Source: DATFQE01 sp963738205 (GTDB lineage Bacteria; Actinomycetota; Thermoleophilia; Gaiellales; Gaiellaceae). Taken from it: a stretch of DNA of 64,000 bases. Below are positions 25,793 through 33,639 of the stretch, in pieces. Positions within the stretch are counted from its first letter, which is position 1. Each line of letters starts with the position of its first letter. The notes beneath the pieces are model-generated. The model saw only the letters and a list, made by a program, of their open reading frames with translations, searched no databases and was not told the DNA's origin. Position numbers and translations under genes: made by a program. Location of the stretch: NCBI GenBank assembly GCA_963738205.1, contig CAVTVQ010000007.1, forward strand, positions 1-64,000, given 5' to 3'.

Positions 25793-25834
25793 ATGGTAAG
25801 AAGGGGGGCGACGGTTCGAGTCCGTCAGAGGGCT
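25788..25834 (+). repeat. tRNA-Thr(GGT) 3'-half fragment D
   Basis: Loop ATGGTAA (anticodon GGT), 3' strand GAAGG, variable GGGGC, fully paired T-stem GACGG / CCGTC around TTCGAGT, acceptor AGAGGGC and T. The 5' anticodon strand (CCTGA, only three pairs) is formed by the end of the LAL gene including its stop codon, so homology really starts at about 25793. Confidence 0.75.
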
Positions 25835-25915
25835 TTCAAAGCGTCGCTGACTGGTCGGCTGCTGGTCTGATTGGACCGGTCGTGGACGTGACTCCTCCTC
25901 TGGGTGCGAAGTGGG

Positions 25916-26680
25916 CTACCAGCTCTGCTCGGCGGCTCGGACGAGCATCTCGTTGACGGCCACGCGGCGATCGCGGGTGACGATGTAGGAGACCGCGTCG
26001 GCGATGTCGTCCGGCCGCAGCGGCTCGATCGACTCCATCTGGGTCCGCGCCGCCTGGCGCACATCCTCACGCAGATGCGAGACGAGTTCTGTGTCGACCG
26101 AGCCTGGCTCGACCACGCTGACGCGGACGTGTTTCGCGATCAGCTCTTGACGGAGCGACTCCGCGAAAGCGGCGATGCCGAACTTCGTCAGGCTGTAGAC
26201 GCCGCCTCCGGGTCGTGCCACGCGTCCGGCGGTGGAGCTGATGTTGATCAGGTCTGCGACCTCGCGCGGAGAGTCCCCGGCGGCGCGCACGAGATGCGGG
26301 AGCGCGGCATGGGTGACGTACAACAAGCCCTGCACGTTCAGGGCCAGCATCCGGTCCCACTCCTCGGTCGGGCTTTCCAGCGCCGACCCAAGCAGCATCA
26401 CCCCTGCGTTGTTGACAAGGGTGTCGAGCCGGCCGAGCTCGGAGACCGTTCGCTCCACGGCGGCCACGGCCTGCTCCTGATCAGTCAGATCCGCCTGAAG
26501 AACCAGGGCGCTCCCCCCGTCGCCGCTGATCGCCGAGGCAAGCTCGTCGAGCCGCTCGCGGCGCCGCGCGACCAGGGCGACTGCCGCGCCATCGGCGGCG
26601 AGTCTCCTCGCCGTGGCGGCTCCAATTCCGCTACTCGATCCAGTGACCAGGGCGACCGTGTCCTGGAGTGCTGTCTTCAA
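25916..26680 (-). CDS. short-chain dehydrogenase/reductase (classical SDR)
   Basis: 254-aa NAD(P)-dependent oxidoreductase. Cofactor motif TGSSSGIG (about 14-21), NNAG (LVNNAGVMLLG), catalytic Ser in INISSTAG and YSLTK giving the Tyr and Lys. TTG start after TTAAGGAGG with ten-base spacing. It lies downstream of the aldo-keto reductase gene in the same direction but separated by 157 bp containing a perfect 25-bp palindrome, so it may have its own regulated promoter. Substrate unknown. Confidence 0.92.
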   Translation of the reverse strand: MKTALQDTVALVTGSSSGIGAATARRLAADGAAVALVARRRERLDELASAISGDGGSALVLQADLTDQEQAVAAVERTVSELGRLDTLVNNAGVMLLGSALESPTEEWDRMLALNVQGLLYVTHAALPHLVRAAGDSPREVADLINISSTAGRVARPGGGVYSLTKFGIAAFAESLRQELIAKHVRVSVVEPGSVDTELVSHLREDVRQAARTQMESIEPLRPDDIADAVSYIVTRDRRVAVNEMLVRAAEQSW

Positions 26681-26733
26681 GGCTGACTCGCCTCCTTAAT
26701 CTCGTTGCACCGTAACTAACAGCCCTGCTCGTC

Positions 26734-26758
26734 GTTGTCTGTTTTTAGAACAGACAAC
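26734..26758. promoter_or_regulatory. perfect 25-bp palindrome upstream of the SDR gene, copy 2
   Basis: GTTGTCTGTT-N5-AACAGACAAC, perfect 10-bp arms, 54 bp upstream of the SDR start. No T-run, so an operator is more likely than a terminator. The same motif, less perfect, is at 14459-14483. Confidence 0.65.
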
Positions 26759-26836
26759 AGAGCGCGGGTAGCATGCGCTGTGCGTCCGGCGAGCCGACTT
26801 CGCCGGCTGCAGCGTGAAGCGAGGCCCGTGCGGGGC

Positions 26837-27664
26837 TCACCACCACTTGCGTTCGAGAGCACGCTGGGTGCCGCCGGTGCGGTCGAGCGCGTCCAGGTCC
26901 GCCATGTCCGCGTTGGACAGCGTGAAGTCGAAGATTTGCGCGTTCTCCGCGATCCGGTCGCGGTGCGTCGACTTCGCGATCAGCGGAACGTCGCGCTCGA
27001 TGCACCAGCGGAGCAACACCTGGGCCGGCGTGCGCCCGAGGCGCTGCGCGATCCGTGTCGCTGTTTCGCTGCCGAGGTGGCGACCGTGTCCGAGAGGACT
27101 GTAAGCCTCGAGCACGATCCCGTCCGCACGACACGACTCGAGGAGCCGCTTCCGGTACTCGTACGGACTGAATTGCACCTGGTTGACGACCGGCGCGATG
27201 CTCGCCGTTGCGAGCACCTGTTGGAGTTCGTCGACGTCGAAGTTGGAAACCCCAATCGAGCGTGCGTACCCAAGCTCTCGAGCTCGCTCCATTCCCGGCC
27301 ACGCCCAGGTCGGTCCGCCCTTCGGCGAGTGGACGATGTACAGGTCGACGCGCTCGACCCCGACCCGCTCGAGGCTGCGCTCAACCTCTGCGACCGGGTC
27401 TCTCCGTGCGGGATTGAACTTGGTGGTTATGAACACCTGATCGCGGGGGACGCCGCTTTCGCGCAGTCCCTGCCCGACGCTCTCCTCGTTTCCGTAGGCC
27501 TGGGCGGTGTCGATGTGCCGGTAGCCGAGTTCGAGCGCCCAGCGGACTGCGTCGACGCACTCGCGTCCGTTCGGCACCTGCCAGACGCCGAGGCCGAGCA
27601 GCGGCAACTGCGCACCTTCCGCGAGGGTGGTCTCTCTTCGATCTGCTGCCACGGCGTCCATCAT
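26837..27664 (-). CDS. aldo/keto reductase
   Basis: 275-aa NADPH-dependent aldo/keto reductase. The catalytic tetrad is visible: Asp in YRHIDTAQAYGNE, Tyr in the same motif, Lys in FITTKF and His in YIVHSPKGG. Cofactor-site residues include IAKSTHRDRIAEN near the C-terminus. The start is the first ATG of an ATGATG pair; upstream codons overlap the tautomerase gene. It follows that gene by 7 bp and is part of the minus-strand set starting at 29845. Reduction of small aldehydes or ketones is likely. Confidence 0.93.
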   Translation of the reverse strand: MMDAVAADRRETTLAEGAQLPLLGLGVWQVPNGRECVDAVRWALELGYRHIDTAQAYGNEESVGQGLRESGVPRDQVFITTKFNPARRDPVAEVERSLERVGVERVDLYIVHSPKGGPTWAWPGMERARELGYARSIGVSNFDVDELQQVLATASIAPVVNQVQFSPYEYRKRLLESCRADGIVLEAYSPLGHGRHLGSETATRIAQRLGRTPAQVLLRWCIERDVPLIAKSTHRDRIAENAQIFDFTLSNADMADLDALDRTGGTQRALERKWW

Positions 27665-27671
27665 TACGTTC

Positions 27672-28094
27672 CTACTGACCTTCGAGCGCGGCGCGTGCGG
27701 CCGCCGTGATGTCGGCATTCGTGTTGGCGTGCCCGCCGATTCCCCAGCCGCCCTCCGGCGACTCGGTCAGCAGCACCCACGTGCGCTCTCGCAGGCTCGG
27801 GTCGCCGGCGGCGGCGGCGACGATGTCCGTGAGTTCCTTGACGACGCCGAGTTGCTTGTCGCGGTCGAGTACTCCGACGGGGGTGAGCACTTGGACGCGG
27901 ACGTAGTCGTTCTCTCCCGCGACGTTGGAGATTGCGGCTTCGTCCATGTTGTGAATGAACGCGGCGGTGTTGGTCGCGAACAGCGGCAAGTCGGGAACCT
28001 GCTCCCAGCGCATGACTGCCGCTGCGAGGTCCTGGGCGAGCGCGTGCGAATCGGGAAAGGTTCCGGCCGCGGCGTAGACGTCGATCATCGGCAT
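27672..28094 (-). CDS. tautomerase-superfamily protein
   Basis: 140-aa protein starting MPMIDVYAAAG, so after Met removal Pro is N-terminal, the catalytic base of 4-oxalocrotonate tautomerase/MIF-type enzymes. It contains two beta-alpha-beta repeats (first about 1-60, second from NDYVRVQVLTPVG) and WVLLTESPEGGWGIGG, like the longer tautomerases. Its ATG overlaps the stop of the upstream hydrolase gene (ATGA). Context suggests turnover of an aromatic or quinone-like compound. Confidence 0.88.
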   Translation of the reverse strand: MPMIDVYAAAGTFPDSHALAQDLAAAVMRWEQVPDLPLFATNTAAFIHNMDEAAISNVAGENDYVRVQVLTPVGVLDRDKQLGVVKELTDIVAAAAGDPSLRERTWVLLTESPEGGWGIGGHANTNADITAAARAALEGQ

Positions 28095-28975
28095 CAGTCG
28101 GCCTCCTCGAGGAAGGCGTGCACGTCGGTGGCGAACCGGCTGTGGTGCTGGAAGAGGAAGCCGTGCGCCGAGTCCGGGTAGATCGTGATCCGTGCGTTCG
28201 GCAGGAGTCCGGCCAGCAGGTATGAGTAGCGGGGCAGGATCATCGGGTCGCTGTCGCCGTTCGCGACGAACACCGGCAGGTCGATCGCGCTGACCCGCTC
28301 GAGCAGCGAGTGATTGGGGATGCCCCACGTGCAGACGGCGTCGTACTGCGCCTGGCGCGTCTGCCAGCTCGTCGGTTCGTCCCGGTTGGTCGTCCTCCCA
28401 AAGATGCGCCCTGCCGCCTCTTTGCCTGCCTCGAGACTCGTCTTCGTGGGAGCGAAGAAGACGTCGAGGTAGCCCTGCGGGTTCGGTTCCGGCTGCCCGA
28501 TCGCGCCGATCACCTCCGGTGCCCAGCCGTGCATCCCCGCCGCACCCTGCGGGGCGGCCGAGGCCAGCACGAGGCGCCGCAGCATGTCGGGACGGATCAG
28601 CGCGATCTCCTGCGCAACGAAGCCGCCAATCGAGAAGCCGAGAAGATCGATCCGCTCCAGGCCGATCGAGTCGACGAACGCGATCGCGTCGTGGGCCATG
28701 GCTTCGACGGTGTTCGGCGTGGTGCCTGTCGTGGCCCCGACGCCGACGTTGTCGAACGGCACCACGCGTCGCTCCGCGGCGAGATCGTCGATCAGCGCGG
28801 GGTCCCAATTGTCGAGGTTGCCGCGGAAGTGCTGCAACAGGACGAGCGGTACATCGCCGGCGCCGAGGTCGCGGTACGCGTACTCGATCGCATTCTCGGC
28901 TGTGACCCGTTTGATCGGGGCATCGGCGTAGCCGGTCTGCAGGCCGGTCGTGGTTTGTTCGTCTGTGGTTGCCAT
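28094..28975 (-). CDS. alpha/beta hydrolase
   Basis: 293-aa alpha/beta hydrolase. LLQHFRGNLDNWDP is the oxyanion-hole HG-like strand (HF replaces the HG), the nucleophile elbow is GFSIGG (Ser about 116), the acid is likely in NGDSDP and the catalytic His in DSAHGFLFQHH. The HFRGNLDNWDP motif is typical of the RsbQ-/haloperoxidase-like group. ATG overlapped downstream by the tautomerase gene, and 15 bp after the next hydrolase gene, so one operon. Confidence 0.92.
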   Translation of the reverse strand: MATTDEQTTTGLQTGYADAPIKRVTAENAIEYAYRDLGAGDVPLVLLQHFRGNLDNWDPALIDDLAAERRVVPFDNVGVGATTGTTPNTVEAMAHDAIAFVDSIGLERIDLLGFSIGGFVAQEIALIRPDMLRRLVLASAAPQGAAGMHGWAPEVIGAIGQPEPNPQGYLDVFFAPTKTSLEAGKEAAGRIFGRTTNRDEPTSWQTRQAQYDAVCTWGIPNHSLLERVSAIDLPVFVANGDSDPMILPRYSYLLAGLLPNARITIYPDSAHGFLFQHHSRFATDVHAFLEEAD

Positions 28976-28990
28976 GAACGCTCCTTTCGC

Positions 28991-29845
28991 TTACTCCTGC
29001 GGACCGACGCGCCGGTATCCGCCGCTGACCCAGTCGACGACGAGGCGGCCGTATTCCTCCGCTGCTTGCTCCCAAGCGAAGTGACCGGCGTCGAGAGGAT
29101 GGATCTCGCTGTTCGGGAGGAGGTCGTGGAGGTACCGGTTGTTCGACCACGGCACGAGGTCATCGTCGCGCCCCGCCACGATCTGGGTCGGCGTGCTTAT
29201 CGTCGGCAACAGATCGCGCAACACCGGGTTCTGCTCGGGGTAATGCCGCACGAACCGCGCCGACTCCGCGAAGCGCCCGAGGTCGTAGGCGCTGACATAG
29301 TCCTCGTGGACTTCGGGCTCGCTGTCGCTCGCGGCAGCGGGCTCGACGGCGTAGCCGATGTTGGTTCTGGCGTCCAGCCCGCGTACGACGTCCAGACTCG
29401 GCGCTTCGATGATCTCCTTGAGGGCGCCGCCTGCCTCGATCGGGAAGCGGACAGCGCCGCCGCCGACGGTCAAGCTCGTTACGCGCTCAGGAGCCTTCGC
29501 GGCAAGGAAGAGCGCTGCAGCCGTGCCGACGTCCGGGCCGACGACGTGCGGAGCCCCCAGGCCCCACTCGTCGATCAGGCCGGCCAGAAACGCTCCCGAG
29601 GCGTCCGGGGCGATCAGTTCCGGGCGACCGTCGGAGTGGCCGAATCCCGGCATGTCGATGGCGACCGCCCGCCCGACTGCCGCGACGCGGTCCCAGATTC
29701 GACGGAATGCCCAAAGGGTTTCGGGCCACGGCGCCAGCAGCAGAACGGTGGCGTCGGAGTCCGCCTTGTTGTCGGTGAACCGCACTCGCTCTCCGTCGCA
29801 GACTCGGAAGTAGGTAGAGATCGGCGAGCCCGCCTCTGCGCTCAT
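28991..29845 (-). CDS. alpha/beta hydrolase (epoxide hydrolase/haloalkane dehalogenase-like)
   Basis: 284-aa alpha/beta hydrolase. LLAPWPETLWAFRRIWDRV resembles the HGxP loop (here APWP), VGPDVGTAAALF is the nucleophile-elbow region with Asp as likely nucleophile (GPDVGT), DDLVPW and DAGHFAWEQ supply the acid and His. Asp nucleophiles mark epoxide hydrolases and dehalogenases. ATG after GGAGGAGACAG. It is the first gene of the minus-strand operon, divergent from the TetR gene, with two TetR-type operators between them. Confidence 0.92.
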   Translation of the reverse strand: MSAEAGSPISTYFRVCDGERVRFTDNKADSDATVLLLAPWPETLWAFRRIWDRVAAVGRAVAIDMPGFGHSDGRPELIAPDASGAFLAGLIDEWGLGAPHVVGPDVGTAAALFLAAKAPERVTSLTVGGGAVRFPIEAGGALKEIIEAPSLDVVRGLDARTNIGYAVEPAAASDSEPEVHEDYVSAYDLGRFAESARFVRHYPEQNPVLRDLLPTISTPTQIVAGRDDDLVPWSNNRYLHDLLPNSEIHPLDAGHFAWEQAAEEYGRLVVDWVSGGYRRVGPQE

Positions 29846-29933
29846 CTGACTGTCTCCTCCTTCAGTCCCAATCGGCTTTCTCGCCGGTCGAAGATCGGCC
29901 CGGTCTCGCTGCGCTCCTGTCCGATTTGGCATT

Positions 29934-29951
29934 CGATGACGGTCGTCATCG
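29934..29951. promoter_or_regulatory. TetR-type operator O1
   Basis: CGATGAC-GGTC-GTCATCG: perfect 7-bp arms, 4-bp spacer, in the divergent region between the hydrolase operon and the TetR gene. Confidence 0.7.
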
Positions 29952-29971
29952 GAGTCGGACCCTAGCAGAAG

Positions 29972-29989
29972 CGATAACAGTCGTCATCG
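29972..29989. promoter_or_regulatory. TetR-type operator O2
   Basis: CGATAAC-AGTC-GTCATCG: same as O1 with one arm mismatch, 38 bp from it and ending two bases before the first ATG of the TetR gene. Fits autoregulation plus control of the divergent operon. Confidence 0.7.
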
Positions 29990-29991
29990 AC

Positions 29992-30624
29992 ATGCCGTAC
30001 CCTGCCGCCATGGCTGCGAAGAACGAAACGAAGGACCCGGCCGCCGATCGCCGGCGATCTCCAGCTCGCGCGCGCATGGTGCAGAGTGCCGCCACGCTCA
30101 TCCGTGAGCGCGGCATCCACGGCACCGGGCTCCGCGAGGTCGTCGCCCACTCCGGCGGTCCCCGCGGCTCACTCGGCCGCTTCTTCCCGGGCGGCAAGAC
30201 GCAGCTCGTGACCGAAGCGATCGATGTCGCACTCGTTGACCTCTTCGACGATCTCGAGCGTCCGCTCGGCGAAGCCGAGACGTTCCCCGAGGCAATCAGC
30301 GTGATCGTGACCCCGTGGCGGCGCCTGCTCGTCGACTACGACTTCGCCTTGGGCTGCCCCCTGGCCGCGACCATCTGCGACGCGGCCGACAACGACAGCC
30401 TCCGCACCCATGTCAGCGAGTTGCTCGCACGGTGGCGAGCGCCAGTCGCCGACGCTTACACCAGGTTTGGCGCTCCGCAGGCGGAAGCCGAAACACACGC
30501 CACGGTGCTAATGGCCGCGCTCGAGGGCGCCCTCATGCTCGCTCGCGCTCAACGCAGCATCGAGCCGCTCGACACAGTCGAGCGCTTCTTCTCGTCACGT
30601 GCCCCAGACCCACGCCGGACATAG
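29992..30624 (+). CDS. TetR/AcrR-family repressor (LmrA/YxaF-like)
   Basis: About 210-aa one-component repressor. The N-terminal HTH (about 20-65) reads MVQSAATLIRERGIHGTGLREVVAHSG followed by PRGSLGRFFPGGK, typical of the LmrA/YxaF subgroup; GCPLAATICDAADN lies in the ligand-binding domain, where the family often has GCxxA. Starts at 29992 or 30010 are both possible; neither has a Shine-Dalgarno site, so a leaderless mRNA is plausible. It is divergent from the hydrolase/tautomerase/reductase operon with two operators between. Confidence 0.92.
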   Translation: MPYPAAMAAKNETKDPAADRRRSPARARMVQSAATLIRERGIHGTGLREVVAHSGGPRGSLGRFFPGGKTQLVTEAIDVALVDLFDDLERPLGEAETFPEAISVIVTPWRRLLVDYDFALGCPLAATICDAADNDSLRTHVSELLARWRAPVADAYTRFGAPQAEAETHATVLMAALEGALMLARAQRSIEPLDTVERFFSSRAPDPRRT

Positions 30625-30781
30625 AACGACACACACGACAGGCACAGGCCGTGCTCGGCTCATAGAGCTGGGGCATCTCGCGGTGCGTGAAGGCGATCGA
30701 CGGCGTGTTTGCCGGGAGGGTGGGAATGTTGGGTGGGTACGGCTCGTTAGTTGCGGAGTCAAGTAAAAAGGAGGAGTGGCC

Positions 30782-31453
30782 ATGGCAACCGCAATCATCG
30801 GAATCGGCAACATCGGTGGGACGGTGGCGCGGCATCTGGTCCGCGGCGGCGAGCCCGTCGTCCTCGCGGCGAAGGACGAAGCGAATGCAGCAGCGCTCGC
30901 GCAAGAGCTGGGTGACCTCGCGCGCGCCGCCTCGGTCGAAGAGGCGATCACGGCGGCCGACGCCGTCGTCTTCGCCGTCTGGCTCGACACGATCAAGGAG
31001 CTGACCGCGAAGGACGCGGACCTCCTGGAGGGCAAGGTGGTCGTCGATCCCTCGAACCCGATCGGGATCGACGAGAACGGCGAGGTGTCGCGGACGCTGC
31101 CCGACGACCAGTCCGCGGGGTCCGTGGTCGCCGCGATGCTTCCCACCGGTGCGCACTACGTGAAGGCATTCGGCACGCTCGGGGCCGACGCGCTCGCAAG
31201 CGCCGCGAACCGCGAGCCCCGTCGGGCAGTGCTGCTCTACGCCACCGATGACGACTTTGCGGCGGCGACGATCGAACGGCTGATCAGCGCCGCCGGCTTC
31301 GACCCGCTCAAGGAGGGCGGCGTAGCCGACGCGGGACGAATCGAGGTCCCTGGCGGCGACCTCCACCAGAACGGCGGCCTGAACGGCCAGCTCCTCGACC
31401 TCGACCAGGCACGGGCCGCCGTCGCAGCCGGCCCCACTCCCGCCAAGGCATGA
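30782..31453 (+). CDS. NADP-binding oxidoreductase (F420-dependent NADP reductase-like)
   Basis: 223-aa Rossmann protein. The N-terminal motif IIGIGNIGGTVARHL (GxGxxG) and LAAKDEANAAALA, plus VVDPSNPIGI, match the NADP oxidoreductase/F420 reductase-like group (Pfam F420_oxidored). ATG is preceded by an ideal AAAAAGGAGGAG. The C-terminal half has GGDLHQNGGLNGQLLD, seen in stand-alone members of unknown substrate. It stands alone between the TetR gene and the cNMP/TrxR gene. Confidence 0.9.
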   Translation: MATAIIGIGNIGGTVARHLVRGGEPVVLAAKDEANAAALAQELGDLARAASVEEAITAADAVVFAVWLDTIKELTAKDADLLEGKVVVDPSNPIGIDENGEVSRTLPDDQSAGSVVAAMLPTGAHYVKAFGTLGADALASAANREPRRAVLLYATDDDFAAATIERLISAAGFDPLKEGGVADAGRIEVPGGDLHQNGGLNGQLLDLDQARAAVAAGPTPAKA

Positions 31454-31740
31454 CGACCCGGAACACAGCGAAGCGGAAGTGAACAAACGGGTCGGACCGG
31501 TGAGGCCCGGCCCGTTGGCCTACGGCGAACGAGTGTCCGGCTGCTCGCGACGGAGCAGCACGAGTGCATGGCCCTCGCGATCATCATCGCCTTGACTTTG
31601 GATGTCGCGCGCGGACGCAACGGCTCCTCTTGTACCTGGCTCGACGCGATCGCTGGCCTCGCCTACCTCGCCGCGGATGTTGTCGGTCTTGCCCGAGCCG
31701 CGCCTTACACAGACTGCGAGCACACGGCTACTCTCGATCC

Positions 31741-33297
31741 ATGGCTGTCCCGGCCATCCCCACGCTGTCCAGGTCGCAGATGGCGACGCTTGTGGCGCTG
31801 GGCGAGGAGCTGACCGCAGGCGTCGGCGATGTGCTGTACCGGGTCGGCGATCGCGCGTATCCGTTCATCGCCATCCGTGAAGGCGAGGTGGCGATCCTGG
31901 ACGCGGCCGGCAACGAGATCGTCCGCCACGGCGCTTCGAGCTTTCTCGGCGAACTGAACCTCCTGTCCGGGCAGACCGTGTTCCTGACGGCGGTCGTGAC
32001 GAAGCCGCTGCGCTACGTCGCGGTCGACCGCGACGCGTTGCGCGTACTGCTCTTCGACGACGGACCCCTCAGCGACCTCGTCCTCTCGACGTTCATCGCT
32101 CGACGAGAGGCGCTCGAGCGCGTCCAAGGGATCGGCCTCGAGGTGGTCGGGCCGCGCTCGTCGGAAGCCACGATGCAGATGCTGGACTTCGTCCGCGCCA
32201 ACCGGCTTCCGTTCAGCTGGGAGGATGCCCAGCCGCCCGGCGGAGCGGAGCCCCCGCTTGTTCGGCTCCCTGGCGGCACCGAGCTGCAGCACCCGTCGCG
32301 AGGCGAGGTGCTGCGCGCGCTCGGCGTCGGCCGAGAGCTGGCGCCGCGCGAGGACGTCGACCTGCTCGTCGTAGGCGCTGGCCCCGCCGGCCTCGCCACC
32401 GCGGTCTACGGCGCTTCGGAGGGGCTCGACACGCTGATCGTCGAGAGCACGGCGCTCGGCGGTCAGGCCGGATCGTCGCGCCGGATCGAGAACTACCTCG
32501 GGTTCCCCGCCGGCATCAGCGGCACGGAGCTCACGAGCCGCGCCGTAAGCCAGGCGCGCAAGTTCGGCGCACGACCGGCAACCCCCTTCCGCGCCATCGG
32601 GCTCGAACCGGGCAACGGACGACACCTCGTACGACTCGAAGAAGGGCACGAGATCGGCGCACGCGCCGTCGTGCTCGCCACCGGCGCCGCTTACCGGCGG
32701 CTCCCCCTCGACGATCTCGCGGACTACGAGGGTGTGAGCGTGTTCTACGCGGCCGGCCCGCCCGAGGCGCAACAGTGTGGCGCCTCGCGTGTTGCCGTCG
32801 TCGGCGGCGGCAACTCCGCCGGGCAAGCCGCCGTCTGGCTCGCCCGAGGCGGAGCGCTCGTAACGCTTCTCCACCGCCGGGCCGACCTGGCCGAAACGAT
32901 GTCCGACTACCTCATCCACGAACTGGACCGCTACGGCGTCGCCGTCCGCGACCGCAGTGAGATCGCCGCCCTCCACGGAGCGAACGGGCAGCTCGAGGCG
33001 GTCACGCTGAAAAGCGGCGAGCAGCTGCAGTTCTCGGCCCTGTTCTTCTTCCTCGGCGCAGAACCGTGCACGGAATGGCTCGACGACGCCGTCGCACGCG
33101 CCGCCGACGGCTTCATCCTCACGGGCGACGCCGCAGGCGCCGACTACCTGCTCGAGACAAGCGTGCCGGGCATCTTCGCCTCCGGAGATGTCCGGTCCGG
33201 GTCCAGCAAGCGTTGCGCCGCAGCCGTGGGCGAAGGATCGATGGCCGTTCAGTTCGTCCATCAACACCTCGCGCGCCCGACAGCTCGAGTCGGATGA
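31741..33297 (+). CDS. cyclic-nucleotide-binding domain fused to thioredoxin reductase-like flavoprotein
   Basis: 518-aa fusion. Residues 1-125 form a cNMP-binding beta-barrel (IREGEVAILDAAG, FLGELNLLSGQ). From about 210 there is an FAD/NAD(P) flavoprotein with GAGPAGLATAVYGASEG, SSRRIENYLGFP and a second GGGNSAGQAA. The redox-active CxxC of thioredoxin reductases is absent: the segment reads FYAAGPPEAQQCGAS with one Cys. It ends GDVRSGSSKRCAAAVGEGS. ATG chosen at the start of the cNMP domain. It overlaps the ZnF-UBP gene by ATGA. Confidence 0.93.
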   Translation: MAVPAIPTLSRSQMATLVALGEELTAGVGDVLYRVGDRAYPFIAIREGEVAILDAAGNEIVRHGASSFLGELNLLSGQTVFLTAVVTKPLRYVAVDRDALRVLLFDDGPLSDLVLSTFIARREALERVQGIGLEVVGPRSSEATMQMLDFVRANRLPFSWEDAQPPGGAEPPLVRLPGGTELQHPSRGEVLRALGVGRELAPREDVDLLVVGAGPAGLATAVYGASEGLDTLIVESTALGGQAGSSRRIENYLGFPAGISGTELTSRAVSQARKFGARPATPFRAIGLEPGNGRHLVRLEEGHEIGARAVVLATGAAYRRLPLDDLADYEGVSVFYAAGPPEAQQCGASRVAVVGGGNSAGQAAVWLARGGALVTLLHRRADLAETMSDYLIHELDRYGVAVRDRSEIAALHGANGQLEAVTLKSGEQLQFSALFFFLGAEPCTEWLDDAVARAADGFILTGDAAGADYLLETSVPGIFASGDVRSGSSKRCAAAVGEGSMAVQFVHQHLARPTARVG

Positions 33298-33611
33298 GCG
33301 AGCTCTGCACCCATCTCGACCAGGTCGCTCTACGCGAGCTCCCTGGGTCAGTCGACGGCTGCGAAGACTGCCTGCTCGAAGGCAGCAAGTGGCTGCATCT
33401 GCGGATCTGCCTCACCTGCGGCCACGTCGGCTGCTGCGACGACTCGCCTGAGCGCCACGCGACCGCGCACCATCACGCTACGTCGCACCCGATCATCCGC
33501 TCGATCGAGCCGGGCGAGGACTGGAGCTGGTGCTACATCGACGAGGTCGCATTCGTGCTCGACGGCCCTCGCGGAACGACGCGGATCCCGCCCTCGCCGC
33601 TCTCGCTCTGA
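33294..33611 (+). CDS. UBP-type zinc finger protein
   Basis: 105-aa single-domain ZnF-UBP (BUZ-like) protein. Zinc ligands appear as CTHLDQV, CEDCLLEG, LRICLTCGHVGCCDDSPERHATAHHHATSHP and the C-terminal WSWCYIDEVAFVL. In bacteria these small proteins often sit beside redox or flavoprotein genes, as here (ATGA overlap with the TrxR-like gene). Bacteria have no ubiquitin; the ligand, if any, is unknown. Confidence 0.9.
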   Translation: MSELCTHLDQVALRELPGSVDGCEDCLLEGSKWLHLRICLTCGHVGCCDDSPERHATAHHHATSHPIIRSIEPGEDWSWCYIDEVAFVLDGPRGTTRIPPSPLSL

Positions 33612-33639
33612 GCCGAAGGAGGACGTCACGACAACCGGT

